A stretch of 64,000 nucleotides of DNA from Paenibacillus gorillae. Its GTDB lineage: Bacteria; Bacillota; Bacilli; Paenibacillales; Paenibacillaceae. Positions 32,917 through 42,532 of the stretch are shown here, piece by piece. The notes beneath the pieces are model-generated. The model was not told the origin of the DNA. It saw only the letters and a program-made list of their open reading frames with translations, and searched no databases. The stretch covers positions 1-64,000 of the forward strand of contig NZ_CBVJ010000128.1 in the NCBI RefSeq assembly GCF_000513275.1, written 5' to 3'. The position numbers were made by a program, and so were the translations under genes. Numbering within the stretch: the first letter of the stretch is position 1; each line of letters opens with the position of its first letter.

Positions 32917-34998
32917 ATGAACGAAAATAAAAAAGGAACCCGCCGCAGATATCGCATTCTAGCTGCCGTTCTGGCACTGAGTATTGCAGGGGAAGCTTAC
33001 GTACAGATTCTGCCTTCCTCCTATGCTCACGCTTCCGGGAACCAGCCTGCAGCCGCCACAGCAGCCGCCGTTAAAGCTGCTCTAACGAATGGACCACAAG
33101 ATGCCAAGGAGCTTGAAGCTTTCCTTGATTCTTTCTTCGCACAGGATGCGGTCAAGCAAAAAGCTGGCGCCGCTGCAATTTCCGTCGTACGTGACGGCAA
33201 AGTGCTCGTCTCCAAAGGCTACGGTGTAGTCGATCAAACGTCTAAAGCTCAGGTAGACGACAGCCAGACCATCTTCCGGGTTGCTTCCGTCTCCAAAGTA
33301 TTCACCGTAGCAGCAGCTATGCAGCTCGTTGAGCAAGGAAAAATTTCGCTTCAGGACAATGTTGAAAAGTATTTGGACGGCTATAAAATAAAGAATCCTT
33401 TCGGGAAGCCCGTCACAATCGAACAACTGCTCACCCATACAACAGGCTTTGAATCGACCCAGCCTTCGGATGCGAGTTATGTGTTTGATCCTTCCGTTAC
33501 GCCTGTCACGTTGAAGGACAGCATTTTCGATGCATTCCCGTCAGTCATTCGCGAGCCTGGCTCGTCCTATATGTACGATAACTTTGCAACGAGACTGCTC
33601 GGCTACATCATTCAGCAAGTAAGCGGAGAGTCCTTCGGCAGCTATATCGAAAAGCATATTACGAAGCCGCTTGGCATGACCTCCAGCAGCTTTACTCTGA
33701 AGGCAGATTTGGCTGAACGGATGGCAACTTCTTATGATCCGGGGAACAATGCTATCCCGTCGTATGACCTGTCGCCACGCGAATGGCCAGAGGGCAGCAT
33801 GATTTCCACAGCCTCCGATATGGCGCTGTTTATGAAAGCTTTTCTGAACGGCGGGCGTTCAGCTGACGGCAAGGCGATCCTTTCGCCAGAATCCGTGAAA
33901 GCCATGTCCACCTATCATGTGTCCATCCATCCGGAATTTCCGGACATGACCTATGGCTTTGAATCGCCGATTGAGCCATCCCAAACGCACAGTGAAAAGG
34001 TTATCTCCAAGGGCGGCGATATTATCGGCTTCAGTTCACTCTTGTGGATGCTGCCTGACCGTAAAACCGGCGTCTTCCTCACCTACAACGCCAATTCCGA
34101 TTTGCGGAATGATCTGTTCGCCGCATTCATGGATCATTATTATGACAACGGCAAGAAGCCATATGAACAAGCAGGATTTAAACCGCAGTCGAAGGCGGAG
34201 CTCGCCAAGTTTGAAGGGCTGTACTCCGATTTGCGGGTGAAGTTTCTGACCAAAGTTGAAGCAACAGGCGACGGCACTCTGACGGTCAGCGATGTGAGCA
34301 GCCGCAATCAGCTGAAGCAAGTCGGCGATCTGTTGTTCGTAGACGAGGCTGGCAAGCCGATGGCCTTTAAGAAGGATGCCAACGGCCGCATTACCGACCT
34401 CAAGTACTTGAATCTATTCAGCTACGCGGTCAAATTGCAAGAAGTTCAGGGCAGCTACCCGGACATCGCAGCTGACCATCCGTATGCCTCCTACATTTTC
34501 GCGCTGAAATCACTCGCCATCTTGAAGGATGATCCGGCCAAACCGTTTGAGCCGCAGAAATCCGTCACTCGCGGAGCCTTCGTCCAAGCCTTCAACGCAC
34601 TGTGGGGTATCCAGCCGTCTGCGAACCCGTCCTCGTTCACAGACATTGACAATTCGGAGTACCGCGGAGACATTCAAGCCGCTCACGAGTCCGGTTTGCT
34701 ATTGGGTATGGGAGACGGCTTGTTCGAGCCGGAACGTCCAATTCGCCGTGAGGAAGCCGCCCTTGTTGCCTTCCGTTTGCTGGCGGGCAATGAGATCCGG
34801 CTGCCGGTTACCACTGCGATATTGGTGCCTGGAACTTCGGATTGGGCAGTGGAGGCTGTTAGCTCCGCTGTAAGCTGGAAGCTTCATGGACCGGAAGTAA
34901 CCCAATCGAACGGCAAGGTCGATTTTGGCTCGCAGCGGGATTTGAACAAGCAGGAGCTGGCCGCATTCTTATTCACGATGCTGCTGCCTGCTGAATAA
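32917..34998 (+). CDS. Secreted beta-lactamase-family (class C type) serine hydrolase with three SLH domains
   Basis: 693 residues from ATG 32917 (AAAGGAGAGG upstream). Signal peptide ~1-40. The beta-lactamase/PBP fold has Ser124-V-S-Lys127 as SxxK, Tyr220-D-Asn222 as YxN and a KGGDIIGF element near residue 365 as the third motif. Residues ~505-693 contain three SLH domains (FTDIDNSEYRGDIQAAHESG; FEPERPIRREEAAL), which hold the protein to cell-wall polymers. Members include esterases, D-aminopeptidases and peptidoglycan-active enzymes, so true beta-lactamase activity is not implied. The promoter has a BceR-type operator, tying it to the adjacent bceRSAB genes. Confidence 0.93.
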   Translation: MNENKKGTRRRYRILAAVLALSIAGEAYVQILPSSYAHASGNQPAAATAAAVKAALTNGPQDAKELEAFLDSFFAQDAVKQKAGAAAISVVRDGKVLVSKGYGVVDQTSKAQVDDSQTIFRVASVSKVFTVAAAMQLVEQGKISLQDNVEKYLDGYKIKNPFGKPVTIEQLLTHTTGFESTQPSDASYVFDPSVTPVTLKDSIFDAFPSVIREPGSSYMYDNFATRLLGYIIQQVSGESFGSYIEKHITKPLGMTSSSFTLKADLAERMATSYDPGNNAIPSYDLSPREWPEGSMISTASDMALFMKAFLNGGRSADGKAILSPESVKAMSTYHVSIHPEFPDMTYGFESPIEPSQTHSEKVISKGGDIIGFSSLLWMLPDRKTGVFLTYNANSDLRNDLFAAFMDHYYDNGKKPYEQAGFKPQSKAELAKFEGLYSDLRVKFLTKVEATGDGTLTVSDVSSRNQLKQVGDLLFVDEAGKPMAFKKDANGRITDLKYLNLFSYAVKLQEVQGSYPDIAADHPYASYIFALKSLAILKDDPAKPFEPQKSVTRGAFVQAFNALWGIQPSANPSSFTDIDNSEYRGDIQAAHESGLLLGMGDGLFEPERPIRREEAALVAFRLLAGNEIRLPVTTAILVPGTSDWAVEAVSSAVSWKLHGPEVTQSNGKVDFGSQRDLNKQELAAFLFTMLLPAE

Positions 34999-35006
34999 AG
35001 AGAATG

Positions 35007-35040
35007 AGAAGAGGAGGAAGCTGCGGCTTCCTTCTTTTAT
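35007..35040 (+). terminator. Rho-independent terminator
   Basis: Stem around GGAAGC-TGCG-GCTTCC extended by AGAAGAG/CTTCTTTT, followed by TTTTATTTT, directly after the SLH gene. Confidence 0.7.
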
Positions 35041-35041
35041 T

Positions 35042-35069
35042 TTGAAAATAATACCTTCAATCTTATAAT
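35042..35069 (+). promoter_or_regulatory. Sigma-A promoter of bceRS
   Basis: TTGAAA (35042-35047), 16-bp spacer, perfect TATAAT (35064-35069). No BceR box is seen here, so the regulators are probably made constitutively. Confidence 0.7.
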
Positions 35070-35113
35070 GAAGTTAGCTGAAAATGACAGCCGAGAGGAG
35101 GAGCTTGACGTTA

Positions 35114-35797
35114 ATGGATATGAACATTTTTATTATCGAGGATGATGCCGCAATATTCCGCTCCCTGAAGGAGCGATTGGAGCAGTGGTCCTTTCATGTC
35201 TCCGGACCGGACCGGTTTGACGATGTGATGACCGCATTCATAGCCGCCCAACCCCAATTGGTCATTATTGATATCCAGCTACCGATGTATGACGGCTTTC
35301 ACTGGTGCCGCGAGATTCGTGCCGTATCCAAAGTGCCGATTCTATTCCTGTCCTCACGCGATCATCCTATGGATATGGTGATGGCGATGAATATGGGGGC
35401 GGATGACTACATCCAGAAACCGTTTCACATGGATGTGCTGATGGCCCGCATTCAGGCCATTCTTCGCAGAGCTTATGCATACGGAGACGAAGCGTCCGAG
35501 CTCATCGAATGGAATGGCGCCATCCTCGATATGAACCGAGGACTGATCCGCAAGGATGGACAAGAAGTGATGCTAACGAAAAATGAATTTTACATACTCG
35601 TCGTGCTCGTAAAATCAAAGGATACCGTGATCTCACGCCATGATTTAATTAGCAAGCTGTGGGATGATGAGCGCTTCGTCAATGACAATACGCTGACAGC
35701 GAACATTACCCGGCTGCGCCAGAAGCTGACGGCGATCCAACTGGAGGAAGCAATCGTAACGAAAAAAGGGCTTGGCTACATGGCTGCTACGCTATAA
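35114..35797 (+). CDS. bceR: BceR-type response regulator
   Basis: 227 residues from the ATG at 35114, ten bases after AGGAGGAG; a longer frame to 35084 would overlap the ribosome site. Receiver domain with phospho-acceptor Asp53 (IIDIQLPMYDG) and KPF switch Lys; winged-helix output domain with TKNEFYILVVLVKSKDTV and NDNTLTANITRLRQKL, typical of the OmpR-type regulators paired with intramembrane-sensing kinases. The kinase gene follows after 13 bases. Predicted sites are at 32807 and 36846. Confidence 0.9.
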   Translation: MDMNIFIIEDDAAIFRSLKERLEQWSFHVSGPDRFDDVMTAFIAAQPQLVIIDIQLPMYDGFHWCREIRAVSKVPILFLSSRDHPMDMVMAMNMGADDYIQKPFHMDVLMARIQAILRRAYAYGDEASELIEWNGAILDMNRGLIRKDGQEVMLTKNEFYILVVLVKSKDTVISRHDLISKLWDDERFVNDNTLTANITRLRQKLTAIQLEEAIVTKKGLGYMAATL

Positions 35798-35810
35798 GGG
35801 GGATAATAAC

Positions 35811-36833
35811 TTGCTGCTCCGCTATCTAGCCGACCGAATCAGCTGGATTTTATACTTTCTGCTCTCTTTGCTATTCGTTGACTTGATCATCTGGCTCGAC
35901 AACGGCATTGCTGTCCGGGCTGAATCCGTGCTTTATTTGAATGCGCTGCTCCTATTGTCCATGATTGCCTTTCTTGGATGGCGTTATCGCATAGAGACCA
36001 GCTATTCACGTTCACTTGCCCTTCTGGCCGATGAAATAGCAGAAGATTGGATAGATGCGCTGCCACCGGCCCGTTTCAATAATGAAGAGGCAACCCAGCA
36101 GCTGCTGCTGACCACAGGGGAATTGCACCGGCAGAAGCTTTCGGAGAGCCGCGCTGCGCAAACGGTGGAACAGGATTACGTTGCCGCCTGGGTGCATGAA
36201 GTGAAAGCGCCGCTGACGGCCATGAAATTAACGATTGATGCGAATAAAAGCAATCCGGCTATCCGCACCATAGCATCGGAGTGGCTGCGGATTCATCTGC
36301 TGATCGACCAGCAGCTCTACATTTCGCGATTGCCGTCACTGGAGACAGATTTTGTGCTCGAGAAAGCAGGCATTCAACAGCTTGTCTCTATGGAAGTGCG
36401 TGAGTTGGCCTCCTGGTGTATGGAGAAAAATATAGCCGTCGAGTTTGAAGGTAACGAGGCTTATGTTTCGACAGACCGCAAGTGGTGCCGGTTCGTCATC
36501 CGGCAATTGCTGACCAATGCGATCAAGTACAGCCCGGAGGGCGCAGTCATTCTATTGACGACGTCCGTCTCACCTGACGGTTATGTCCGGATTACGATGA
36601 AGGACGAAGGACCGGGCATTGCCGACCATGACTTGCCGCGCATTTTCGACAAAGGGTTTACCGGCGAGAACGGCAGGCTGCAAAATGCAGCAACTGGACT
36701 TGGACTTTATTTGGCGCAAACGATTGGACACAAGATCGGCATTCATTTGGCGGTACGGTCCGCGCTCAATGAAGGAACGGAGATGGACATGATATTCACC
36801 GCACGAAATGCGTTCGAAGAAGTTCAGGTCTGA
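35811..36833 (+). CDS. bceS: BceS-type intramembrane-sensing histidine kinase
   Basis: 340 residues from a TTG at 35811 (AAGGGGG eight bases upstream); the longer frame starting inside bceR is unlikely. Two membrane helices at ~12-30 and ~40-57 are joined by only a short loop, so there is no extracellular sensor. His129 in WVHEVKAPLTAMKL is the acceptor. ATPase boxes are LLTNAIKYSPEG, DEGPGI and TGLGLYL. Kinases of this type do not sense the drug themselves but read the activity of the BceAB transporter encoded just downstream. Confidence 0.92.
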   Translation: MLLRYLADRISWILYFLLSLLFVDLIIWLDNGIAVRAESVLYLNALLLLSMIAFLGWRYRIETSYSRSLALLADEIAEDWIDALPPARFNNEEATQQLLLTTGELHRQKLSESRAAQTVEQDYVAAWVHEVKAPLTAMKLTIDANKSNPAIRTIASEWLRIHLLIDQQLYISRLPSLETDFVLEKAGIQQLVSMEVRELASWCMEKNIAVEFEGNEAYVSTDRKWCRFVIRQLLTNAIKYSPEGAVILLTTSVSPDGYVRITMKDEGPGIADHDLPRIFDKGFTGENGRLQNAATGLGLYLAQTIGHKIGIHLAVRSALNEGTEMDMIFTARNAFEEVQV

Positions 36834-36845
36834 TAATTGCGTCTA

Positions 36846-36919
36846 TGACAATAATGTCACCTTAGATCTCCCGCTTGTCATCTATTGCGAGCGACGGGCA
36901 TGATCTGTTTCTTTAAAAT
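36846..36919 (+). promoter_or_regulatory. BceR-type operator and promoter of bceAB
   Basis: TGACA-ATAA-TGTCA (36846-36859), 15 bp, TTGTCA (36875-36880), 33 bp, -10 TAAAAT (36914-36919). The first 23 bp differ from the site at 32807 at only four positions and all spacings agree. Confidence 0.8.
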
Positions 36920-36949
36920 AAGGATAGATTAGAGCGGGAGGCTATATAT

Positions 36950-37735
36950 ATGAATTCAAATAATATGCAAAAAACCGTGCTGCATGCACAGCAAGTCCGT
37001 AAATCATACGGGTATAGAGGCAATGTTCAACAGGTACTGAAAGGCATTGATCTGCGAGTGATGGAGGGCGAATTCGTCGGCATTATGGGTCCATCGGGCT
37101 CAGGGAAGTCTACCCTGATCAATGTGCTCGCAACAATAGATAAAGCGACAGAAGGAAAAATCATCGTCGAGGATGCGGATATCTCCGCCATGAAGAACGC
37201 TCAGCTTGCAGTCTTCCGGCGGAACCGGCTAGGCTTCATCTTTCAAGATTACAATTTGCTGGACACACTAACGGTCAAAGAGAACGTCATGCTCCCTGTC
37301 TCGCTCGGCAAGTCAAGCCGGACAACGGTAGAAAACGATTTTCAGCAGATCGCTTCACAGCTAGGCATCTTGGAAATTGCTCATAAGTACCCGCATGAAA
37401 TTTCCGGCGGCCAACGGCAGCGGACATCCGCAGCGCGGGCATTGATCCATAAGCCCGCTATCATCTTTGCGGACGAGCCAACAGGCGCTCTCGATTCGAA
37501 GGCAGCCTCCTCGCTGCTTGGCATGATGGAGGAAATGAATCAGCGGCAGCGCGTTACAATCATGATGGTGACGCATGATCCGGTCGCCTCCAGCTATTGC
37601 AGCCGTGTCGTATTCTTGAAGGATGGCATGCTGTATTCTGAGCTGTATCGCGGCAGCAAAACGCGGCAGGCTTTCTTCAAGGACATCATGAATGTACAGG
37701 CCGTGCTCGGGGGTGACAGCGTTGACGTTGTTTGA
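36950..37735 (+). CDS. bceA: BceA-type ABC transporter ATP-binding protein
   Basis: 261 residues. Walker A GPSGSGKST, Q-loop FQDYNLLDTLTVKENV, signature SGGQRQRTSAARAL, Walker B IIFADEPTGALD and H-loop TMMVTHDP. This is the ATPase of an antimicrobial-peptide resistance transporter, working with the large permease that follows. It powers release of drugs such as bacitracin from their lipid II-cycle targets and signals to BceS. The permease start overlaps its last 14 bases. Confidence 0.93.
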   Translation: MNSNNMQKTVLHAQQVRKSYGYRGNVQQVLKGIDLRVMEGEFVGIMGPSGSGKSTLINVLATIDKATEGKIIVEDADISAMKNAQLAVFRRNRLGFIFQDYNLLDTLTVKENVMLPVSLGKSSRTTVENDFQQIASQLGILEIAHKYPHEISGGQRQRTSAARALIHKPAIIFADEPTGALDSKAASSLLGMMEEMNQRQRVTIMMVTHDPVASSYCSRVVFLKDGMLYSELYRGSKTRQAFFKDIMNVQAVLGGDSVDVV

Positions 37736-39632
37736 ATTAGCCATCCGGAGCATGCGCAAAAATATTAAGCAATATTATTTGTACTTTTTCGCTCTGATGA
37801 TGAGCGCAACCTTGTACTTCGTGTTCGCCGCCTTGCAGAATGATGCGTCCATCCTGACGGCAACCTTCGGCGATGTTCAATTTGGCTCGCTGTTCAAAGC
37901 TTCTGGATTCCTGCTGCTAGGCATCGCCGCTATCTTCATGCTTTATGCGAACAGCATCTTTCTGAAGCGTCGCAGCCGGGAAATCGGTCTGTATCAGCTT
38001 ATTGGCCTAACGCAGAATAAAGTGTCGCTGCTGCTCATTATTGAGAATATGATGCTTGGATTAGGCGCACTATTAATAGGGATTGGCGCCGGTGCGCTCA
38101 TGTCGCGGCTCTTCTTGCTTATTCTGATGAAGCTGATTGGCATCCAAGGCGTGATTACACTCACTTTCTCATCCGCGGCTGCCGTTCAAACCGCCTATGT
38201 ATTTGCTGCATTAATCGGACTCACCATTATTCAAATGCTGTTCAAAGTATACCGGACGACGCTACTCGATCTGTTCAAAGCAGAACGGCAAAGCGATCAT
38301 CCAAAACAGCCTAATCAGATTTTATCGGCTATAATCGGACTAATTGGCATCGCGTTAATCGCGACCGGCTATGTAGTTGCGGGCAAGCTGTCTGCGGCTC
38401 AGCTGCCTATACAGATTTTGATCATTCTCGTCAGCACCATTCTTGGAACCTATTTGCTGTTCCGCGTCACGATCGGCTGGCTGTTCTACCGGTACAGACG
38501 GGGCAAGAATGGTCAACTGGGTTTGACCAACAGCTTGTCGCTGGCTCCGATTATGCATCGGTTGAAGGCGAATGCGAATTCGCTCACCCTTATCACCATC
38601 CTGTCTGCCATGACGCTGACGATGGTTGCCATTGCCTATTCGCTGTACTATTCCTCGGAGACGGAATCCCGGGCTATGCTGCCGTACGACTTCATCCTCG
38701 AGAACAACAAGCAAGAAGCGGCAACCTTCCGTGCTGAACTGGAAAAGGCGGGGATTGGCTTTAATCAAGTAACCATCGAAGCGATTGGCTTGAAAGGCAC
38801 TTTCGGCAATGAAACGAATGGGAAGAGCAGAAGCCTGCTATTGATTCCTGCCGAAAAGCTGCAGAAGAATGATATCGCCGTGCCGCAGCCAGGCATCGCA
38901 GTATGGTACAAAGGACAGCGGAATGCATTGGAGCAAGAGACGGATACGGCTGCTTTTCCTCTGACGGTCTCGTCGGAAGACAGCAAGCTCCAGCTCGACA
39001 TTCAAGTTGCGAAAACCGTGGATCGTTACGCAATGAACTACAGCTTGAGCGGCCGCCAGTTGGTCGTATCAGCAGCGACGCTGCAATCGATTCGCGAGCA
39101 GCTATCCTTGCAAGGAGAGCAAGCGATTGTCGATATCGATGCGTATCATATTATGGCCAAGAGCGATTATGCAGCGGCATCGGAGTTGTATGCCAAGTAT
39201 GTAAAGGCAGAGACGGCTATGCCCGACTACTATTCCTATTCCAAAGACTCGCTCCAGAAGTTTGGCCTGATGATTTTCACAGCGGGCTTTCTCGGCCTTA
39301 TTTTCTTAATCGCAACCGGCAGTATTCTATACTTCAAACAGATGACAGAAGCGGAGCAGGAGAAGAAAAGCTATACAATTCTGCGGCAGCTTGGCTTTGG
39401 CGAACGTGAAATTATGAGCGGCATTCTCCGTAAGCAGCTGTTCGTGTTCGCGATTCCGCTGGCAATCGGAATAGTCCATTCGATCTTCGCCATTAAGACA
39501 GCCTCTGCGCTGACGCTGTCCGACATTACTTTCCCGGCTGCTGTCGCCATGGCCGTCTACACGCTTGTATACTTTATGTTTGCTGCTCTTACTGTAGGGT
39601 ACTATCGCCGTATTGTGGCGGCTGCTTTATAG
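37722..39632 (+). CDS. bceB: BceB-type FtsX-family permease
   Basis: 636 residues from a TTG at 37722 (GGGGGTG six bases upstream), opening LTLFELAIRSMRKN, the usual start of this family. About ten membrane helices are visible, with two FtsX regions (~60-230 and ~520-630) and a ~200-residue extracellular domain between TM7 and TM8 (from about residue 310 to 505), the part that gives drug specificity. It forms the sensor-transporter with BceA. The peptide it recognises (bacitracin, lantibiotic or other) cannot be told. Confidence 0.93.
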   Translation: MTLFELAIRSMRKNIKQYYLYFFALMMSATLYFVFAALQNDASILTATFGDVQFGSLFKASGFLLLGIAAIFMLYANSIFLKRRSREIGLYQLIGLTQNKVSLLLIIENMMLGLGALLIGIGAGALMSRLFLLILMKLIGIQGVITLTFSSAAAVQTAYVFAALIGLTIIQMLFKVYRTTLLDLFKAERQSDHPKQPNQILSAIIGLIGIALIATGYVVAGKLSAAQLPIQILIILVSTILGTYLLFRVTIGWLFYRYRRGKNGQLGLTNSLSLAPIMHRLKANANSLTLITILSAMTLTMVAIAYSLYYSSETESRAMLPYDFILENNKQEAATFRAELEKAGIGFNQVTIEAIGLKGTFGNETNGKSRSLLLIPAEKLQKNDIAVPQPGIAVWYKGQRNALEQETDTAAFPLTVSSEDSKLQLDIQVAKTVDRYAMNYSLSGRQLVVSAATLQSIREQLSLQGEQAIVDIDAYHIMAKSDYAAASELYAKYVKAETAMPDYYSYSKDSLQKFGLMIFTAGFLGLIFLIATGSILYFKQMTEAEQEKKSYTILRQLGFGEREIMSGILRKQLFVFAIPLAIGIVHSIFAIKTASALTLSDITFPAAVAMAVYTLVYFMFAALTVGYYRRIVAAAL

Positions 39633-39652
39633 AAGTACGACAACTATATGCG

Positions 39653-39698
39653 AAAGGACCTCAAACCCCTCGTTTTAGAGGAATTTGAGGTCCTTTTT
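39653..39698 (+). terminator. Rho-independent terminator of bceAB
   Basis: Stem AAAGGACCTCAAA / TTTGAGGTCCTTT with an inner CCTC/GAGG helix, then TTTTTAG, 21 bp after the permease stop. It may also slow the convergent anti-sigma transcript. Confidence 0.85.
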
Positions 39699-39712
39699 AG
39701 AACAATCAACAT

Positions 39713-40705
39713 TTATTGCAGACTTGTGGCAGCCTCGATTAATCGTTCCTTCGTCATGCTGGCGGAATCAGACTCCACGTGATAGACGATCGTCTGGTCT
39801 TCTTGTTCTTCAATCCACATGACGCTTTGAAATACGTTGCTGTCTCCGTACAGCGATTGTTCGTTTTTTGTATAATGTGCTTTGTGCCCATTCAAATCGA
39901 GCTGGACATATTCTGTATCCGGCGACGTGATTCCTTCGAGCTTTATAGAAGAGCCCTTTAAAACTCCCCAGCTGATATAGAGCGCTTCGCCATTCGCATT
40001 ACGATAGACAGAGGTGTAGTAAGATTGCGGAATATCAACAGGAGGAGCCGTTAAACGCCATAGCGGCCGGTTGCCTTCCGTCTTCTTGATTTCCGTTTTC
40101 ATCTCGTCCTGCAGCTTCATTGCATCAAGCCCTATTAGGAAATGGAGGGGACTATTCAAGGTGCCCGCCTGGAACTGATAGGTGCCTCCGAGCAAGGAAT
40201 CCGGTAAAGATTCTGTTATGCTGCTCTCCTCTAACACATGCTTCCACTGCTGCAGATCCGTAATATAATTTGGATTCGTTACACCGAGCGGTGGTTGCTC
40301 ACCGCTAAACTGTGCGGCCATTTCGGGAAGATAGACGACAGCAGTTTCCCCTGGCGCAAGCTGCACTTGAACCTCCTTGAGCGAAGCTCTTGCCTTCTCC
40401 AACGTATCCGGTGCGAGGCTAAACACCTCGTTCGTTTGCATGTGAATCGAATAACGTCCTTGCGAATCCGAAAATAGAAACTTATTGCCGGCATAGGCAA
40501 ATCCGCTTAAGATCGCAACAACTACAACGATAATTGCCGCTCTTGACCAGCTCCATTTTCTCTTCATGAATGAATCTCCCCTTTTACCCATCGTCATCCG
40601 TCCGTAGTCCGCCATGATCCGGGCATCCAGCGAAGGAGGGCATTCGAGTGCGGATTCATTCCGTTTGAACGCTTCGGCCAATTGCCGTTCAATAGACATA
40701 GCCAT
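39713..40705 (-). CDS. Membrane anti-sigma-like protein partnered with an ECF sigma factor
   Basis: 330 residues from ATG 40705 within AAGGAGAGGAATG; a second ATG at 40699 is also possible. Residues 1-50 are cytosolic (with CPPSLDARI) and are the likely sigma-binding part, one membrane segment lies at ~55-72, and ~255 residues are outside, resembling the DUF4367-type sensor domains of Bacillota anti-sigma proteins. It overlaps the ECF sigma gene by 17 bases, the standard arrangement for co-production of sigma and antagonist. The signal is unknown. Confidence 0.8.
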   Translation of the reverse strand: MAMSIERQLAEAFKRNESALECPPSLDARIMADYGRMTMGKRGDSFMKRKWSWSRAAIIVVVVAILSGFAYAGNKFLFSDSQGRYSIHMQTNEVFSLAPDTLEKARASLKEVQVQLAPGETAVVYLPEMAAQFSGEQPPLGVTNPNYITDLQQWKHVLEESSITESLPDSLLGGTYQFQAGTLNSPLHFLIGLDAMKLQDEMKTEIKKTEGNRPLWRLTAPPVDIPQSYYTSVYRNANGEALYISWGVLKGSSIKLEGITSPDTEYVQLDLNGHKAHYTKNEQSLYGDSNVFQSVMWIEEQEDQTIVYHVESDSASMTKERLIEAATSLQ

Positions 40706-41267
40706 TCCTCTCCTTTCCGCCGTGCTTCTCCTCGAATCGACGGCGTAATTGCTTCAGGGCATGATGATGTCTCGATTTGACCGTGCCTAGCGGGATGTTC
40801 AGCAAGCCTGCGATTTCTTCCAGCGAACAATCTTGATAATAGCGAAGCACGACGATCTCCTTCACTTTATAAGGGAGCGTCCGTAGAAGCGGCAGAAGCT
40901 CCATCCGATCGCTTACCGCAGACAGCCGGGCTTCCGACTCCAAGTCGCGTGATTCGTTTTTCGACGAACGCAGCTTCTCCTCTATTCGGAATAGCCTCCA
41001 GCCCTTTCTTTTCCAATTCCTTACTTGTCTTAAAATCAAACCATTAAACCATGCAGTAAAAGGCTGCTCCGGCCGGTACTTGTCCGCGCTTCTCAACAGC
41101 TCGATGTATACTTCGCTCATGATGTCTCCAACATCTTGCTTGCGTGGAGAGAGATAATAGATCAGCCCATAGGCATGATTGCGCGTCGCTTCGTACACCG
41201 TCCGAAAAGCTTCCTCGTCGCCCTGGCTCATCCGGATAAGCCATGGACTCCAATCGATATCCTTCAT
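40689..41267 (-). CDS. ECF-family RNA polymerase sigma factor
   Basis: 192 residues from ATG 41267, eight bases after GGAGG. Sigma-2 region: YYLSPRKQDVGDIMSEVYIELLR; core QDVGDIMSEVYIELL. Sigma-4 region: LPYKVKEIVVLRYYQDCSLEEI and the recognition helix LGTVKSRHHHALKQLRR. A conserved basic stretch (QVRNWKRKGWRLFR) lies in the linker. Paired with the overlapping anti-sigma gene. It diverges from hrtB across 146 bp, but there is no evidence that it controls hrtBA. Confidence 0.92.
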   Translation of the reverse strand: MKDIDWSPWLIRMSQGDEEAFRTVYEATRNHAYGLIYYLSPRKQDVGDIMSEVYIELLRSADKYRPEQPFTAWFNGLILRQVRNWKRKGWRLFRIEEKLRSSKNESRDLESEARLSAVSDRMELLPLLRTLPYKVKEIVVLRYYQDCSLEEIAGLLNIPLGTVKSRHHHALKQLRRRFEEKHGGKERNGYVY

Positions 41268-41351
41268 AGGACCGGCCTCCATTCAGGTGTTACATTAACT
41301 ATTGGCTCGTTTGCTGGAAAAGGTTCAATTCACCCGCATTTGTAATTTGTT

Positions 41352-41371
41352 ATTCATCAGCCGTTCATCTT
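41352..41371 (+). promoter_or_regulatory. Putative HssR direct repeat upstream of hrtB
   Basis: ATTCATCAG-CC-GTTCATCTT: two 9-mers separated by two bases, the same layout as the HssR site GTTCATATT-N2-GTTCATATT. The second half matches 8 of 9 positions, the first only 5 of 9. It ends 42 bp before the hrtB start. Confidence 0.5.
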
Positions 41372-41413
41372 TGATTCCTAATATTAGGTACAGAATCAAG
41401 GGAGGGATGAACG

Positions 41414-42532
41414 ATGTATCTGGCACTGAGGGAAATTCGATTTGCCAAAACCCGATATGTAATGATTGTCATGATAATGCTGTTGATTTCGTTCTTGGTC
41501 TTGTTTGTGACCGGCTTGGCCAAAGGACTGGCTTACGCAAATGCTTCGTCTGTTAAGAATATGGCGGCAAGCCATTTTGTCCTGCAAAAGGATTCGGATC
41601 ATCGTTTTGGACGATCACAGTTAACGGAAGAAGCTCTCACGACTGCACGTACAGTTGTGGGCGATGATAAAGCAACTCCGCTAAATCTCCGTATGGCGAC
41701 TGTGACGGAAAAGGGGATGAGCCTGAAATCGGATGTAACGCTGTTTGCGATTGATATGACGGGCTGGCTTGCTCCGAAGGTGGTCGAGGGGCAGGGTATT
41801 GCTAACGATACACAAGGTCAAGTGCTTGTGGACCGTAAGCTTAAAGAGTCCGGTATTCAGGTCGGCAGCACCCTGATTGATCAGATGACCGGGGCGAGCT
41901 GGACAGTAAGCGGATTCGTCGCCAACGAATCTTACAGCCATACGCCAAGCGTATTTATGAATGAACAGGATTGGCTGAAGCTGCAGTCCTTTACCCCTGT
42001 AAGCGGGCAAGACTCTTCGGACAAAACGTATAATGCGATTGCCTTAAAAGCATCCGAAGATCAATTGGCTCAACTGCGTGCGAAGCTGCCAGACTCCGAT
42101 ATCATTTCGAAATCGGATACGGTATCCGCCGTTCCGGGCTATAAGGAGGAGCAAGGCTCGCTATTGATGATGATTGCATTTCTTTATATCATATCTGCCA
42201 TGGTGCTTGCTGTCTTCTTCTTTGTCATCACGATACAAAAAATTGGTCAATTCGGTATTCTGAAAGCCATTGGCGCAAAAACAGGCTATCTGGCGCGTAA
42301 TGTTATCGGTCAAGTTTTGCTTCTCTCTATTGGCAGCTTAGCAGTGAGTCTGGGACTTATTCGCCTCATGTATGAGGCGCTCCCGGCATCCATGCCATTC
42401 CAGCTGGATTCGTCGACCATTCTGCTCTCATGCTCTTTATTTATCATAACGGCGGTGCTCGGATCCTTGCTTTCCGTATACAAGGTTGCCCGGACCGATG
42501 CATTAGACGCAATTGGGAGGACTGCAGCATGA
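41414..42532 (+). CDS. hrtB: HrtB-type haem exporter permease (FtsX family)
   Basis: 372 residues from ATG 41414 (AAGGGAGGGATG upstream). MacB/FtsX topology: TM1 near 17-37 (MIMLLISFLVLFVTGLAKGL), a large outer domain with HFVLQKDSDHRFGRSQL and NESYSHTPSVFM, then three helices, including VLAVFFFVITIQKIGQFGIL with KAIGAKTGYL after it. The running match to staphylococcal HrtB is good over the whole length as I recall it. HrtBA expels haem from the membrane and prevents haem toxicity. The stop overlaps the hrtA start (ATGA). Confidence 0.85.
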   Translation: MYLALREIRFAKTRYVMIVMIMLLISFLVLFVTGLAKGLAYANASSVKNMAASHFVLQKDSDHRFGRSQLTEEALTTARTVVGDDKATPLNLRMATVTEKGMSLKSDVTLFAIDMTGWLAPKVVEGQGIANDTQGQVLVDRKLKESGIQVGSTLIDQMTGASWTVSGFVANESYSHTPSVFMNEQDWLKLQSFTPVSGQDSSDKTYNAIALKASEDQLAQLRAKLPDSDIISKSDTVSAVPGYKEEQGSLLMMIAFLYIISAMVLAVFFFVITIQKIGQFGILKAIGAKTGYLARNVIGQVLLLSIGSLAVSLGLIRLMYEALPASMPFQLDSSTILLSCSLFIITAVLGSLLSVYKVARTDALDAIGRTAA